A stretch of 64,000 bases of DNA from Mytilus galloprovincialis (taxonomy: Eukaryota > Mollusca > Bivalvia > Mytilida > Mytilidae), in contig NC_134845.1 in assembly GCF_965363235.1 (NCBI RefSeq), positions 8,432,101-8,496,100 of the forward strand, in the 5' to 3' direction. The translations under genes were made by a program, and so were the position numbers. Under the pieces are notes generated by a model. The model was not told the origin of the DNA, made no database searches, and saw only the letters and a list, made by a program, of their open reading frames with translations. Positions 10,446 through 21,835 of the stretch are shown piece by piece (the stretch's first letter is position 1; every line of letters starts with the position of its first letter).

Positions 10446-10570
10446 CATCTTCATCTAAAACTACCTCGACCAAAAACTTTAACCTGACGGGACAGACGGA
10501 CAGACGACCGAACGAACGAACGAACGCACGGATGCACAGACTAGAAAACATAATTCCCATAAATGGGGCA
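10441..10570 (+). repeat. Truncated tail of the 'acggacgg / cccataaatggggca' element
   Basis: Contains 'aactacctcgaccaaaaact', a run of acgg/acga units and the small hairpin in 'cccataaatggggcata'. A longer copy lies at 49560-50065. Confidence 0.7.
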
Positions 10571-10632
10571 TACACATTTATGGTTGAAAGGGAAAATAGT
10601 GATTTGGCAAAAATGAAAGTAAGGTAGAGATT

Positions 10633-10800
10633 AGAGGGAGGCAGGACCTTTTTCGGGGCGTCGGGATCGGGTGTTTTTAAGCTCGGGATTTGGGGATTAA
10701 TCCTTACGGAATCCGGGAATATATTTTTCGATTTCGGGATTTTGGGATATGAATTTCTTTAATTCTGCATCTCGGGATTTCGGGATCAGGACCCCTCCGA
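10633..10800 (+). repeat. Low-complexity 'cgggatt' repeat
   Basis: 'cgggattt' and close variants recur about eight times in 160 bp and end at 'cgggatcaggacccc'. It looks like a degenerate G-rich repeat. Confidence 0.6.
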
Positions 10801-11492
10801 CCACCCCTCAAATAAGTCTAAGTCGGTCTTAGTAATTTATACATGATTCATATCCTACCATTGGTATGTTTATAAGGCTTTTGATACCTTTTATGAAATT
10901 CTCCATACGTAATATCTTTTACAAAAAAATCATTCTACAACAGTTCACAAGCTGTATATGCCCGCGATTTCTCGGGTGTTTTCTAGTAATCTTTAATCGT
11001 GTTCACAGTCCGTGCATAACACCAAATAATTTATTTTAATGAAAATATCCTATCATTGTTTTTTGTGTGTCCAAACGGCCTTTTTGTGTAGTTTTTCATT
11101 AGGAACGCTAAAATCCATGAACTGAAAAGGGACGAAAAAGTAACCCAACACTGTACATGCTGTAGGAATACGATGACCAACAAAAAAGTCAAATAAACGT
11201 GAAAGTAACTTGCCTATGTTCCGGACCATATGAGTATTTGGACCATAAGCGTATGGTCATGACCATATGGATATATACTCATATGGTCGGACCGTACGCG
11301 TATGGTCGGGGTAGTGTTACAGTTCACTTTCAATACTTCTAAACTCTTCATATCTCGTTCATTAAAAAGACGCCTTCATATAGGTAATTTTATTATTATA
11401 TTATAATAAAAAGATTAGTTAAATAAAAATTACATGTTTCACATAGTTAATTTAACTTACTTGTCAAAACTATAATAAACACATTTTATACC

Positions 11493-11535
11493 GATGGTCA
11501 TTACCGATGGTCATTACCGATGGTCATATACCGAT
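11493..11535. repeat. Short 'accgatggtcatt' triplication
   Basis: Three direct copies of 'accgatggtcat' in about 40 bp, inside the TIR element. Confidence 0.85.
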
Positions 11536-11649
11536 TTGTTATTACGAGTGACTGGCAGAATGTTTAATCTTACGTTTTTTGATTGAGTTAAGTCTGCCAA
11601 TTGATATTTTATCGTATGTTTTTCTTTGTTGTGATGTTATGCTATTGTT

Positions 11650-11995
11650 TCAGAAAAAGGGAGAAGGTTTGGATCCATTAAAACGTTTAATCCCGCTGCA
11701 AATGTTTGCACCTGTCCTAAGTCAGGAATCTGATGTACAGTAGTTGTCGTTTGTTTATGTAATATATACGTGTTTCTCGTTTCTCGTTTTGTTTATATAG
11801 ATTAGACCGTTGGTTTTCCCGTTTGAATGGTTTTACACTAGTAATTTTGGGGCCCTTTATAGCTTGTTGTTCGGTGTGAGCTAAGGCTCCGTGTTGAAGG
11901 CCGTACTTTAACCTATAATGGTTTACTTTTTAAATTGTTATTTGTATGGAGAGTTGTCTCATTGGCACTCACACCACATCTTCCTATATCTATCT
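11650..11995 (+). mobile_element. Retroposon tail, family Z
   Basis: Contains 'tgcacctgtcctaagtcagg', 'tttggggccctttatagctt', 'gttgaaggccgta' and 'gagttgtctcattggcactc'. A near-complete antisense copy is at 60295-60610, and shorter copies are near 16265, 20418, 32158, 36640 and 59980. Transposed-unit size, with no ORF. Confidence 0.8.
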
Positions 11996-12114
11996 ATAAA
12001 ACCCTAAACTCCAAATATGTCTTAATGAACCGTTACACAAGAAGTCACTGGAAAGTAATATAGTTTATTTAAGATGTCTTGTGAATATGGTGTATTGCAG
12101 TCATGTTACGATAT

Positions 12115-12335
12115 TTGAGATCTTGAGCTGCTTTAAAACACCGTACACATATCGGAACGGTTAAAGACCTCTGTATCACTGTACGCAGCTACAAAAAGGA
12201 TAGCTTTTCCCTCGCAAGCAAAAGGAGTAGATGAAAAGGATCGTGCACAACCAAGACTTGCAAATGGAAAAAAAGCTATGATATCTTGTGGAAGTAAATG
12301 CCAACCAAGCCTTCCCCCAAGAATGTAATTAGCGA
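12115..12335 (-). other. Unassigned open stretch, about 70 codons
   Basis: The minus strand is open from about 12335 to a TAA near 12130 and reads ...GRLGWHLLPQDIIAFFPF, then SFSSTPFACEGKAILFVAAY. There is no Met at its head and I do not recognise it. It could be a captured exon fragment or chance. Confidence 0.2.
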
Positions 12336-12537
12336 TGAAAACTAACTATGGCATCTATATTTAATTTTTACGTAGTACTTGAATTATAAAAATAATGCAT
12401 TGTCATTTAACCAGCATTGTTTTTTCAGAAAAAGTTTTTATATTAATGAAACTTTTATAATGAAATTTAAAAAAAAATACCTATATGGTCCAAATACTCA
12501 TCATATGGTCCGGCCCGTTGATAACCAAACGAGTATT

Positions 12538-12585
12538 ATACTCATATGGTCCGACCATACGCGTATGGTCGGACCATATGAGTAT
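12538..12585. repeat. Perfect 48-bp palindrome
   Basis: Two exact 24-bp arms meet at 12561/12562 with no spacer (arm 'atactcatatggtccgacca' plus 'tacg'). It adjoins and partly forms the right inverted repeat of the 11217-12641 element. Confidence 0.97.
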
Positions 12586-12699
12586 ATACATATGGTCATG
12601 ACCATACGCGTATGGTCCAAATACTCATATGGTCCGGAACACCAATATTAATTGATAATTAAAGTGAAGTAAATGATATGAACAATGTTTGTATTGATA

Positions 12700-13043
12700 A
12701 GGTTATCGGATATATTCCTTACGTCGTAACAATCCCCTTCCCGTTCATGAATGTGACCTACCGAATTAGACTATTTACTTGATTTGTTATCACATAAGCA
12801 ACACGACGGGAACCACATGTGGAACAGGATCTGCTTACCCTTCCGGAGCACCTGAGATCACTCCTAGTTTTTGGTGGGGTTCGTGTTGTTTATTCTTTAG
12901 TTTTTTTATGTTGTGTCATATGTACTATTGTTTGTCTGTTTGTCTTTTTCATTTTTAGTTATGGCGTTGTCAGTTTGTTTTAGATTTAATAATATGAGTT
13001 TGACTGTCCCTTTGGTATCTTTCGTCCCTCTTTTACCTATACC
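12700..13043 (+). mobile_element. 5'-truncated copy of retroelement family Y
   Basis: Begins at the RT stop region ('ccttacgtcgtaac') and runs through 'aagcaacacgacgggaacca', 'gcttacccttccggagcacc' and 'gttgtgtcat' to 'tcgtccctctttt'. It matches the tail of the RT-bearing copy at 44230-45058. Confidence 0.8.
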
Positions 13044-13199
13044 TTCTAAGCACTCACTTCGTTTGAACTGAGGTTGATTGCTGTTTCATTGGCAAACATA
13101 CTACATATCCATAATTTTACATTATTCGTTAGTTCTTATAGCATACTTGAACCATTTCAATGTACACGAAATGTATTCTAAGAACAAAAGTTTGCGCTT

Positions 13200-13310
13200 A
13201 ATACAACCAGTGTCACGGTGGGTATGGTTGTCCTGCGAGAGAACGTTCTGTGCTGGTGATTCGGTCCTGACGGGTGCTGGTGATCAATGAAAAAATGTAA
13301 ACAAAGACGA
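13200..13310 (+). repeat. Left member of an inverted repeat pair
   Basis: 'cacggtgggtatggttgtcc', then 'gagagaacgttctgtgctgg' and 'gtgctggtga'. The same text lies in reverse complement at about 16850-16945. Confidence 0.8.
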
Positions 13311-14160
13311 AAATGATGATTTTTGACGTTTTCACTCATAAAAAAAGGAAGAAAACAGTTGAGATTTTTCAATTTTGTTTCTTATGGGTTCATATGTAAA
13401 CCACTAAAAAGTTGACCCTCTAAACTGTTTCTGTAAGCGTAACACAAAAATGCTCATTTTCAGAAAATCGAGAACTGAAAAAATAAAACAAAAATGCTCA
13501 TAGAGCCCGCTGTTTAATATGTGTTTTCAAATGATCGTAACTTGTATTACATAATTACATAAAAGGGCAACATCTTTCGTCCAATATCAGATAACAATAT
13601 ATAGTATCTAAAATAAGAATAGTTTTGTTAAGATATTAAATGCCCCTTACATTGATGCTTCAACAATGATCAAAGCCCATGCCGCATAGACATGTTTGTT
13701 AGCGCTCCGCATACCCCTCCCCACTTCCACCCAACCACCCCTCCTCATTTCCTCCTTCATTGTTACAGTGGTGTACCAACACAACAATTTATCACATAAA
13801 ATAATAACACAAAGACACACATTATTGAACAACGAATGCTCGCAGGTACTGAAAGCTACTTCAAAGCCGCATTTTCAACTATTAGATAAACCATGTTCTC
13901 ATATACAAAAATCCCAATCGTGTCGATTAAAAAAGGTTCAAAACTAAAGTTCACATTTTAAAGTTTGATGAAGCAGAACTTTAAAAGTGTGCAGTGAATC
14001 TTGTGCTCACAACAGTTATTGTTAAGGAATTAAGAAGGTACCAAGAAATGTTTTACAGTTCAATTTAATGATCATGAATGGAAGGAAATGGTATGGAAGT
14101 TTACATAGGACAAAAAGAAATTGATAGTATTTTTTGGCGAAAGACTTAAACGCTTCTTTG
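13311..14160. other. No recognisable feature
   Basis: AT-rich sequence with small open frames that show no similarity or codon structure. I see no gene, repeat array or RNA gene. Confidence 0.4.
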
Positions 14161-14171
14161 CATTATATAGT

Positions 14172-14452
14172 ACAGCTCTTCTATAAAAGCATGCAAAAAA
14201 AAAAACTTTGATTGACTTGCTTGCTATGTTTGCTTGGATGTTTTCAAACAATAGGTAGGCGGAGTTTCAATACATACTGGGATTTGATTGGACAAATACA
14301 AACTGACAGGAATTGAAGTTAATGTTTATTGTCCAAACAAATTCTAGTATATAGTAAACAGACTACTTACCTGACGTTTACAAACATCAAAACAATCATA
14401 GCAAGCAATTTGATCAATGGTTTGCTTTGCATATATTTATAGAAGAGCTGTT
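14172..14452. mobile_element. MITE with 'acagctcttctataaa' inverted ends
   Basis: The left end 'acagctcttctataaaagca' is matched by the reverse complement of 'tttatagaagagctgt' at 14437-14452. Similarity continues inward ('ttgcttgctatg' in both arms). No target-site duplication was fixed. Confidence 0.75.
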
Positions 14453-15165
14453 AATTCTAAAAAAAAAAATTCTTGTTGTCGTAGATGGTTAAATCCTCAA
14501 CAAAATCTCAATAACTTTGTTGGAACGAATAAAGGTTTTAAACTAAATTTTCGTGGACTTTTTAGCTTCCACCTTGACGAGGCATATTAGCTGTTCGTAT
14601 GCTGTTGCACCTGACGCACGGAAACCTTCACATTTCCATCTTCTTTTCTGAAATATTTTACCCAGCTCATACTTGACAGGATTGTTATCCTAGTAAAGGG
14701 TGTAACCAATGAATTGAACACAAGTTAAAAATTCCACAATACTATATAATTCATTGTATGTGTCTATTTGTTCGAAAAAAGTCGAAAAGAAGAGAGTTTT
14801 TTTATTGTCATGATTATCTAGCTGTCGCTTTCTAGATCTATGCTTAGCATTTATTTCAGATGACATGGACTCCTCACCCTGGTGACCCTGCTGCCTTTCA
14901 TAACTTTATCCGTATACATATATTAATAGATAAACAAAAGGCTGCAACTGGTATTTTTGTATTTAACATGATTCGTTGTAACGAGAATATTTGTGGTGAA
15001 TGGAAACTGTGAGGGTCAAAATCTTAAATTGCTTATAAATGTTGCTGGACCCAGTTTCGTTATCTGATCTGAATTTTCTGAAATGTGCAAGGTAGATAGA
15101 CATTGGCCTTTTGATTTTGTTTACTCGGTAAGTTTTACCCCAATTGCTTGAACTTTTGCAATATT
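14453..15165. other. No recognisable feature
   Basis: No extended open frame, repeat array or retroelement tail was recognised. Confidence 0.35.
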
Positions 15166-15167
15166 AA

Positions 15168-15440
15168 AGCCGATTTCAATTAGTGTGTAGACAAAGGGAA
15201 TATCTTTGGTTATCTTGCTTGCTGAACAGTAAAGTCATTGTTAGGTTATGTAAACTACCCTACTTTAAGAGTAGACTAGTCCGACAAATGACACATCTTT
15301 CTGTCTGTAGGACCAGGCTACTTCGAAAGGAGGGTAGTATACCTTACCTAACAATGACCCGACAGACCTCACGGTTTAGCTAACAAGTAAGCTAACCAAA
15401 GATATTACATTTGCCTACATACTCAATGGAATCGGCTGTA
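15168..15440. mobile_element. Foldback element of about 270 bp
   Basis: The left arm ('agccgatttcaattag', 'aatatctttggtta', 'cattgttaggt', 'actaccct') is mirrored in reverse complement by the right arm ending 'caatggaatcggct'. Only a short centre is unpaired. The ORFs across it are by-products. Confidence 0.85.
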
Positions 15441-16680
15441 ACTAAAAACTCGAATACATTTTAACAGACAGTGGTCATGTTTGTTGATGAATATTGTTTT
15501 TCCTAGATTCACTCTTGAAAAATCATTTGGTAACATTTGGTCAAGTAATTTCAGAAAAGATCTTTTTGTAATTGCGGACGCAAAGACAATACATGAACCT
15601 CACACGACCCATTGACACAGGTGAGCTTATATATGATCTTATAGCGATTCGGGTTGATAACCAGTTGAAATTAAGCCAGTTTTTTGTGTGTGTAGATTTG
15701 TATTGTTTTAAACTGTTATGACCTTTTAAAGTTAAATGTAGGTGTTTAATCTTAAGAATTTCTTTTTTAAACTTATATACTTGTTTTATACTCAATTAGT
15801 AGTATGAAGCTACGAGATATTTTAAATTTTGAAATTGACATATTCTAGTCTGCCCTTTCATAAAATAGTGATTTTTTTTAGTGTTCTATCGAACTCTCGA
15901 AAAAAAATACCTGATCAGACAAAAAAATTATGTTGAAAAAATCTTACAGATACAGCAAGTAATTCTTAATAGCTATAAGATACATTTTTGTTTTAAAATA
16001 CAACTTTTAAATCTTACGGGAAACTATTCCAAGCTTAAAACTTTCACTGTAACCTCGCTCTTACTTATCCCCCCCCCCAAAAAAAAAACCCAAACAAACA
16101 AACCCGCAATACTATTGTCATTCTTATAGTCAGCACTTAATTGTTCACAAACAAATGTTTTTAAGCTGCTAAAGACATATGATTCAAACGCTCAGAAAGT
16201 CCTTTGTTCTATATTTTTGCTCTCCATTTTTATGCAAAACCTTTTACATTTTTATTTTATGGGTTATTGTTGAAGGTCGTACGATGACGTATGGTTGTTA
16301 ACACATACTTCCTTTGGTTTCTTATGGAAATTTGTCCATTGACAACAAACATACCACATCATCTACTTTATATAAGTATTGTATAAATTACAACGTATTT
16401 TGGTGATCTTGCAAAATGATCGTAATCCCGAAAATCGTAAACTTATTTTCTTATCTTAAAAGGGGGCAAGAAGGGTTCCATTAACAGGTCAATAAATAAG
16501 ATTACAGTTAATTTAAAAAAGAAAAGGGTTATTTTTTCTCTCATAATAACAGTAAACAGATTCACAACAATGTCAATTTCAAGAAAGCAGACAACAGTTA
16601 ATTAGTCAATAACAGTACAGCATCAATGATCTTGAATATATGCCACTTTTAACTAAAATATAAAGGCACAGAACCAGGAC
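15441..16680. other. Mostly unassigned, one short family Z trace
   Basis: A weak family Z fragment lies near 16262-16365 ('ttgttgaaggtcgtacgatg'). The remainder has poly-A/C runs and no supported gene. Confidence 0.35.
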
Positions 16681-16950
16681 ATATGAGCACAGAACCAGGA
16701 CCGTTTTTCTTATCACCAGCACAGCGTCAGGACAATTCCGTTTAACGAACTTGCACGACTTTTGCAATATAATATTGTTGTAATATACTTTGCATGGTAC
16801 TTATGACGCATCAGAGAAAAATTAAGCAACAAAACAGTCGTTTTATTGCCGTTCTGATACAATGTAAACAAACCCACCAGCACCTGACAGGACCAAATCA
16901 CCAGCACAGAACGTTCTCTCGGAGGACAACCATACCCACCGTGAGTGTTG
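16680..16950 (-). repeat. Right member of the inverted repeat pair
   Basis: In reverse complement it reads 'cacggtgggtatggttgtcc', 'gagagaacgttctgtgctgg', matching 13200-13310. A further 'accaggacc' / 'cagcacag' stretch extends leftwards. Confidence 0.75.
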
Positions 16951-17270
16951 TTTAGTCCGGCCGATCGGTGAAAAAATTGCTCAAATAATGAGGAAAGCAC
17001 CAATGTTTCCATGATGGTACATTTTTGTGTACTGAGCAATATAAGCTATGGTCACACCCTCAAAATTCAATATGGCGGCTTATTTCAAGATGGCTGCCAA
17101 ACGTTCTAAAATATTTTCAAGTATTGCACAAACCACAGTGGATTTGATGCTGGAAGCACAAAAATCAACATATTTGAATGACTTGGTGTACCTAGCAAGA
17201 TTGTTATTTGATCTATCTTTGAAAAACAAAATGGCGGCTATTTTAAAAAATGGCCGCCTTGAAAAATAAT
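16935..17270. repeat. Left arm of a diverged inverted repeat around the LTR-like fossil
   Basis: 'tttagtccggccgatcggtg', 'atgaggaaagc', 'cacaccctc' and 'atggcggc' occur in the order and orientation of the reverse complement of 20100-20280 (and of its B copy at 31840-32020). The arms flank 17270-20100. Confidence 0.6.
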
Positions 17271-17589
17271 CAAATATTCATTATTGAGAAGTGACCTGAA
17301 TATAAGCATTTTATTGATGTATAGTGTCATTTAGTATCTGTCCCAGTTCTGTCCTTTTTGATTTTTCCTTGCTTGTCATTTCATATGCAAAGTAGTAGCT
17401 TTCATAAAAAGCAGCAGTAGTAGCTTTCATTAAAAGCTGCACCATTTGTTGTCTTGGGTCACACATAAAAGCTGTAATTTCGGATTTATCTGCCTTAAGA
17501 TATTACTCAGTGCCTATCTTATTTCTTGGGTCGCAATATTTTGCAATTTGAGATACTATACTGTGAATTGAGAATCATTTAAACACATA

Positions 17590-19750
17590 TCAATGAAATG
17601 GCAGGAATTGAGGACAACAAGGACAAGAACATTGAAATGGCAGATACTGAATCACTTGGGGAAACCCACAGCTAAAGACGCTTTAACAGAGGACAGCTCA
17701 GAAATGACAATTTTAACAATTGTTCCAAGATTTTTTTGCAGAAAATCTAATGCTCAAAGAACAGCTGAGATTTATCGCAATAAAAAACAGAGCGAAGCGC
17801 GAATTGATAAAATATGTGTTGGTCTCATTACGATTCAAGCGGAACAGAAAGATGCAATGAATATTAATAACGAACAGATTGGAACAATATATCAGCAACT
17901 TCAGCAGTCTACAGACAGGATAGACAACAAAGGCTAGTAGTAATTGCTTGGCGGAATTGATGGTCAGACCAATAAGATGTTCAATGTTGTAGTGAAACGG
18001 ATGGACAAAGCTGACAACAACTGAGGAAGGAGACACAGTTCAATTTAAAAGTGCATTCGAACAGCAGGGTACCTTCTAACAACTGGCATCTGTTGTTAGT
18101 TAATTAGTGGACAATCGAAATGAAGAAGTTAAAATTCCTGCAATGGACACATCATCTAAGCGAAAATTTGACATTAGCCAGTACAACGCAAGTTTACCAA
18201 AAGTACACAACAAAATCAATGCCTTGGGTCTTTCCCCAATTGTAGTTCGTATAAACCATCACCTTAAGTCAAAAGTCCTATGTCAGGGCCCGTGGACCTG
18301 CAGCATGAGACAGTTTAAATTATTCAACAACAATCTCTATTTAAGAACATACTATAAACCTCTAGTACTAATCAAGGATACCATCAAAAGGCTTATGTGT
18401 CTTCTTACGCACACTTACCATCTACTATGAGTCAATAATATTTGGTTCAGAGCAGCACACCATTACAGAAACAATTGGCTGCAAGTGGATTCTATCAAGT
18501 TTCTCAAATGCTGAATGCAGTGCCTTCTTACGGTATCATGCCCGTCGAGTCAATGGCAAATCCCACATTTATCACTCCAATTATGACAACCTCGTCAGCT
18601 CCTGGAGCTCCTAACAGAATTCCAATAACAGCAAGCTGACTCCACTGAATGACCAAGGAAAGGGCAGAGGAAACAAAAAGAGTGTTGCAACAGCTCTTCT
18701 CAGACTCCTCATTGGAGAGAGAATATACCCGATGGCAAGATAATATTGGTGCAAGGAACTGGAGCCGAAGCCCACAGATCGCTTGATAGAAATACATTCA
18801 AGCTTAATTCCTATCGATCAGCAGAACCCCCACTATGCTAGGGTCATACAGTCCCTTAAGACAACGGTTAGCATATCAACGGACAAACTCCAGAAATCCC
18901 GGTTATTTCAGACAACGGTCACCTTCACCAGGATACCGATCAAATCAAAGTGCAATCCCCCAAATACGGAGTCTTTAAACATCAAATGATCGGGCCAGTA
19001 GGCCAACGCATGACTCCAAAGTCTATTGGCCATGAAACATCACCTCATCACAAAATCGAACAGAGGCCCACGGCCTCGCCCGATAGTGTCATCAGACATT
19101 TGAAAGAGCTTAGCAGTACGAGGTACTATATATACATGGCCAGAATGTTAGCATGATTGCGGACACTGCTGCAATGATAACATTAGTAAATGAATAAGTA
19201 ATTCCGGCAGAAAATGGAGATTTGGAGAACGTAACGCTACGCAGTTTAGGTTAACAGGTTTTTATTTTGAAGATTATAAAGCACGACTCTCGACATTAAT
19301 AGAGTAAACATACAATGGGATGTGTGCAAAGAGCCATTAACAGACGATGTTATACATAGGCTAGATATTTTTATCACACTGAGTACTTCCACACTTACCT
19401 TGAACAATAAAGTGATAATTGCTGCATTTGTTAACAGTGGAAACGAGATTTCAACTCAGCAAGTTTGCATAAAACGAACCATAACAGTTCCGCCAAACTC
19501 AAAAATGAATGTTACCATTAAAACTAATAAAAGTGCTGACCATGCTCGCTGAATAGTTGCGAATTGGTTTCGCACGTAGTTGGAAAAGAAAATAGTTACA
19601 CCTTAACCATTTTAAATTATGGCAATCGTCTCTTCCGCCTGAAGAAAGGTACACTTATTGATTACATAGAATAATTTGACAATGTAGTGGATACGGCAGA
19701 TGAAAACGTAACGTAAGACGTGGCATTGAAGAGACACGAGAAAAGGTGCA
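17590..19750 (+). mobile_element. Fossil of an LTR-retrotransposon-like element
   Basis: A Gag-like stretch rich in Q, N and I lies near 17800-17930. A later stretch contains 'TITVPPNSKMNVTIKTN', of the kind seen in front of the protease/pol region of Ty3-type elements. The copy is old and broken by many changes. No terminal repeats were found, so its borders are approximate. The inverted, not direct, repeats outside it suggest that it sits inside another element or was cut by rearrangement. Confidence 0.4.
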
Positions 19751-20409
19751 CTCGGCACTGCCTCAAAGTTCAGATGAGTTACCTACTATTTCACCACATT
19801 TAACCGACCTATATTAGCGTTCAATCGACTCGTTTCAACCTATTTCATTCCAACCATTAAAACTGAAAGCGTTTACAGAACAATTACACTTACATTTAAC
19901 ATATTGATTAACATTTTGAATTTCACTATTTGTTTTTGTATATGCAGCTATATTTGCAAATGTATGTGTTATAGAAATAACCAAATTATTGTTTTTATAT
20001 TTTTAAATTAACTGATAACAAATTCAAGAACATGATGTCCATTTTTAAAGAATCATTTCTTTAATTTCCGAAATTATAGAGAATACCTTTAGGACAATCT
20101 TGATATTTATACCGTTTTTCCGCCATCTTGAAAATGTCAGCCATATTGGATTTTTCAAAGTGGGTCCATAGCTGAAATCAAAGGGTGTATAACCAAGAAC
20201 TACTATGCAAAGTTTCATGCTTTCCTCATCAAGTGTTCAATTTTGCTCTATATCTGCACCAACCGGCCGGACTAAAATGAATTAGCTGGTTTATGCTAAT
20301 TGGCCAATTTTAATACGGTAAACATTTGGATATAGCTCGAGCAATTCGGTAACCTGTTAAGCATACGAATTAGTTGTTATTTAAAACCTGGTTAAAACAC
20401 AATATTTGG

Positions 20410-20520
20410 GATTTGCTCATTGTTGAAGGCCGTATGGTGATCTAAAGTTGTTAATTTCTGTGTCATTTGGTCTCTTGTGGAGAGTTGTTTCATTGGCAAT
20501 CATACCAAATCTTCTTTTTT
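20410..20520 (+). repeat. Family Z tail in unit A
   Basis: 'gctcattgttgaaggccgta' through 'gttgtttcattggcaatcat'. The same tail sits at 32150-32260, so it predates the duplication. Confidence 0.8.
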
Positions 20521-21659
20521 TAATTTTGTTATATATTAAACCAAATAACAAAGTTTAACTCACCTTATACACCAGGCTTAAAATTTTGTATAGGTTTCGT
20601 CTACAAAGACTCAGACCAAAACAATTTAAAGATCCAAAGTAATTTTGTAGCATGAAGAATATTTTACTTTTCACTATTGGCTACTGAGGTCTATAAAGAT
20701 CTGTTGCAAATTAAAGATTAAACTACGGATCCTAATAGATGAAACATGTTGGTGAATTTGTGTGTCGAAGGGACAAATACCAGCCCCCTGACCTACATTT
20801 GTACCTCAGTTCCTTTATATTTTTTCGTCTTGGATATTATTTTCTGGTATCAATGTGCTGACAATTGCCGTCTTAAGGCTTCATGGTTGCCCCACGTTTC
20901 ATTTGGGATTGAAACAAAACTCGTTTTTTGAAAGACACAAATATATATTGTGTTTCAGTACAATCATAGTATGTTTAAATTGTGTATCGCGAAGGTATAT
21001 CAGCCTCCTAGCTACCAATAGTAAATCACCGTTTACTGCAGTCAAAATTTGAGTTGGGTGCGTTAATTTAGATTTCAGATATGTAATAATTTTCAATCAC
21101 TGTGTTCATGGCATTTGCCACACTCGTTCACACACGAGACATTTATTAGTTTACTTCGCAATCAAAACGATAATTCTGAGTTAACATGTCTTTTAACTGA
21201 CTGGTATATATTTAGCATGGAAACACATGTTAAGTGAGACTTAAGTGACACAAGTAGCGCTGCGGAAGCATGCAATTTGTAAAATACGGTTTTTATTTTA
21301 TGTTTATATCAGCTTTAACGTCACTAAATGCATTGATTATATAGTTTAATTTTTTTTTCTTAAGTTTACTTCCGTAACATATTCAATTATATTAATAGAT
21401 TTATAGGAAGATTTGAGGGTTGTCAATACTATTGCTTTGGGATTGAGTTTTTCCTGTATATTTTTTCAGCAATAAAGCTTTCCAAAGGCAAAACATGGAT
21501 CAGGATATTACCACCCTTGCATACCAACTGTGATCATCCACTGTGTTGTTCTTGTTGCTGGGTCTTTACATTTTTATGTTATAATTTAAAAGTATCTTTT
21601 TTTAGTCGACATATGTTACAAATAATGGAATTTTTAACGACTGTCATACAATTGAAAGT

Positions 21660-21835
21660 TTTAGCTAGCTATAAAACCAAGATTAAGCCACCATTTTCTA
21701 CATAAGGAAATGTAGGTACAAAGTCATGAATATGACAGCTCATTTTCAATCGTTTGATGTGTTTGAGCGTTTGATTTTGACATTTGATAAAAAAAACTTC
21801 CCGATTTGAATTTTTTTTTGGAGTTTGTTTTGCTA
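21660..21835 (+). repeat. Family X tail in unit A
   Basis: 'ccaccattttctacataagg', 'aagtcatgaatatgacagct' and 'gtttgatgtgtttgag' match the 3' part of family X. Its partner in unit B is at 33240-33395. Confidence 0.7.

Larger units (their letters stand above)
8256..10986 (+). mobile_element. Candidate non-autonomous Helitron
   Basis: The left end reads A|TCTATACTATTAAACGAG. The right end is a short hairpin (CCCG ... CGGG at 10961-10976), then a few bases and CTAG|T at 10983-10987. A TC start, a hairpin about 10 nt from a CTRR end, and insertion between A and T are the diagnostic Helitron features. No Rep/helicase reading frame is present, so it would depend on a partner. The interior holds a reverse-transcriptase fragment, an internal duplication and a truncated transposon-type tail. 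An alternative is a chance pairing of two unrelated ends; the 2.7-kb length is long for such an element but not unknown. Confidence 0.5.
11217..12641. mobile_element. 1.4-kb element with about 92-bp terminal inverted repeats
   Basis: The left end (11217-11310, 'tgttccggaccatatgagta', ending 'gtatggtcgg') is matched almost base for base by the reverse complement of 12550-12641. The arms are built of 'catatggtc' and 'gaccatacgcg' modules. No transposase frame is present. A family Z tail occupies 11650-11990, and an unassigned open stretch lies on the minus strand at about 12115-12335. No target-site duplication could be fixed. Confidence 0.75.

Noticed and set aside
12538-12585. Palindrome as a replication origin or operator
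   Set aside because: It belongs to transposon ends, and nothing nearby supports a replicon or a bound regulator.
15183-15383. 66-residue ORF
   Set aside because: It runs across both arms of a foldback element, and the amino-acid sequence has no family resemblance.
17048-17269. 73-residue ORF with repeated MAA motifs
   Set aside because: The MAA motifs come from 'aatatggcggc' modules of an inverted repeat that also occurs, in reverse complement, at 20.1 and 31.9 kb.
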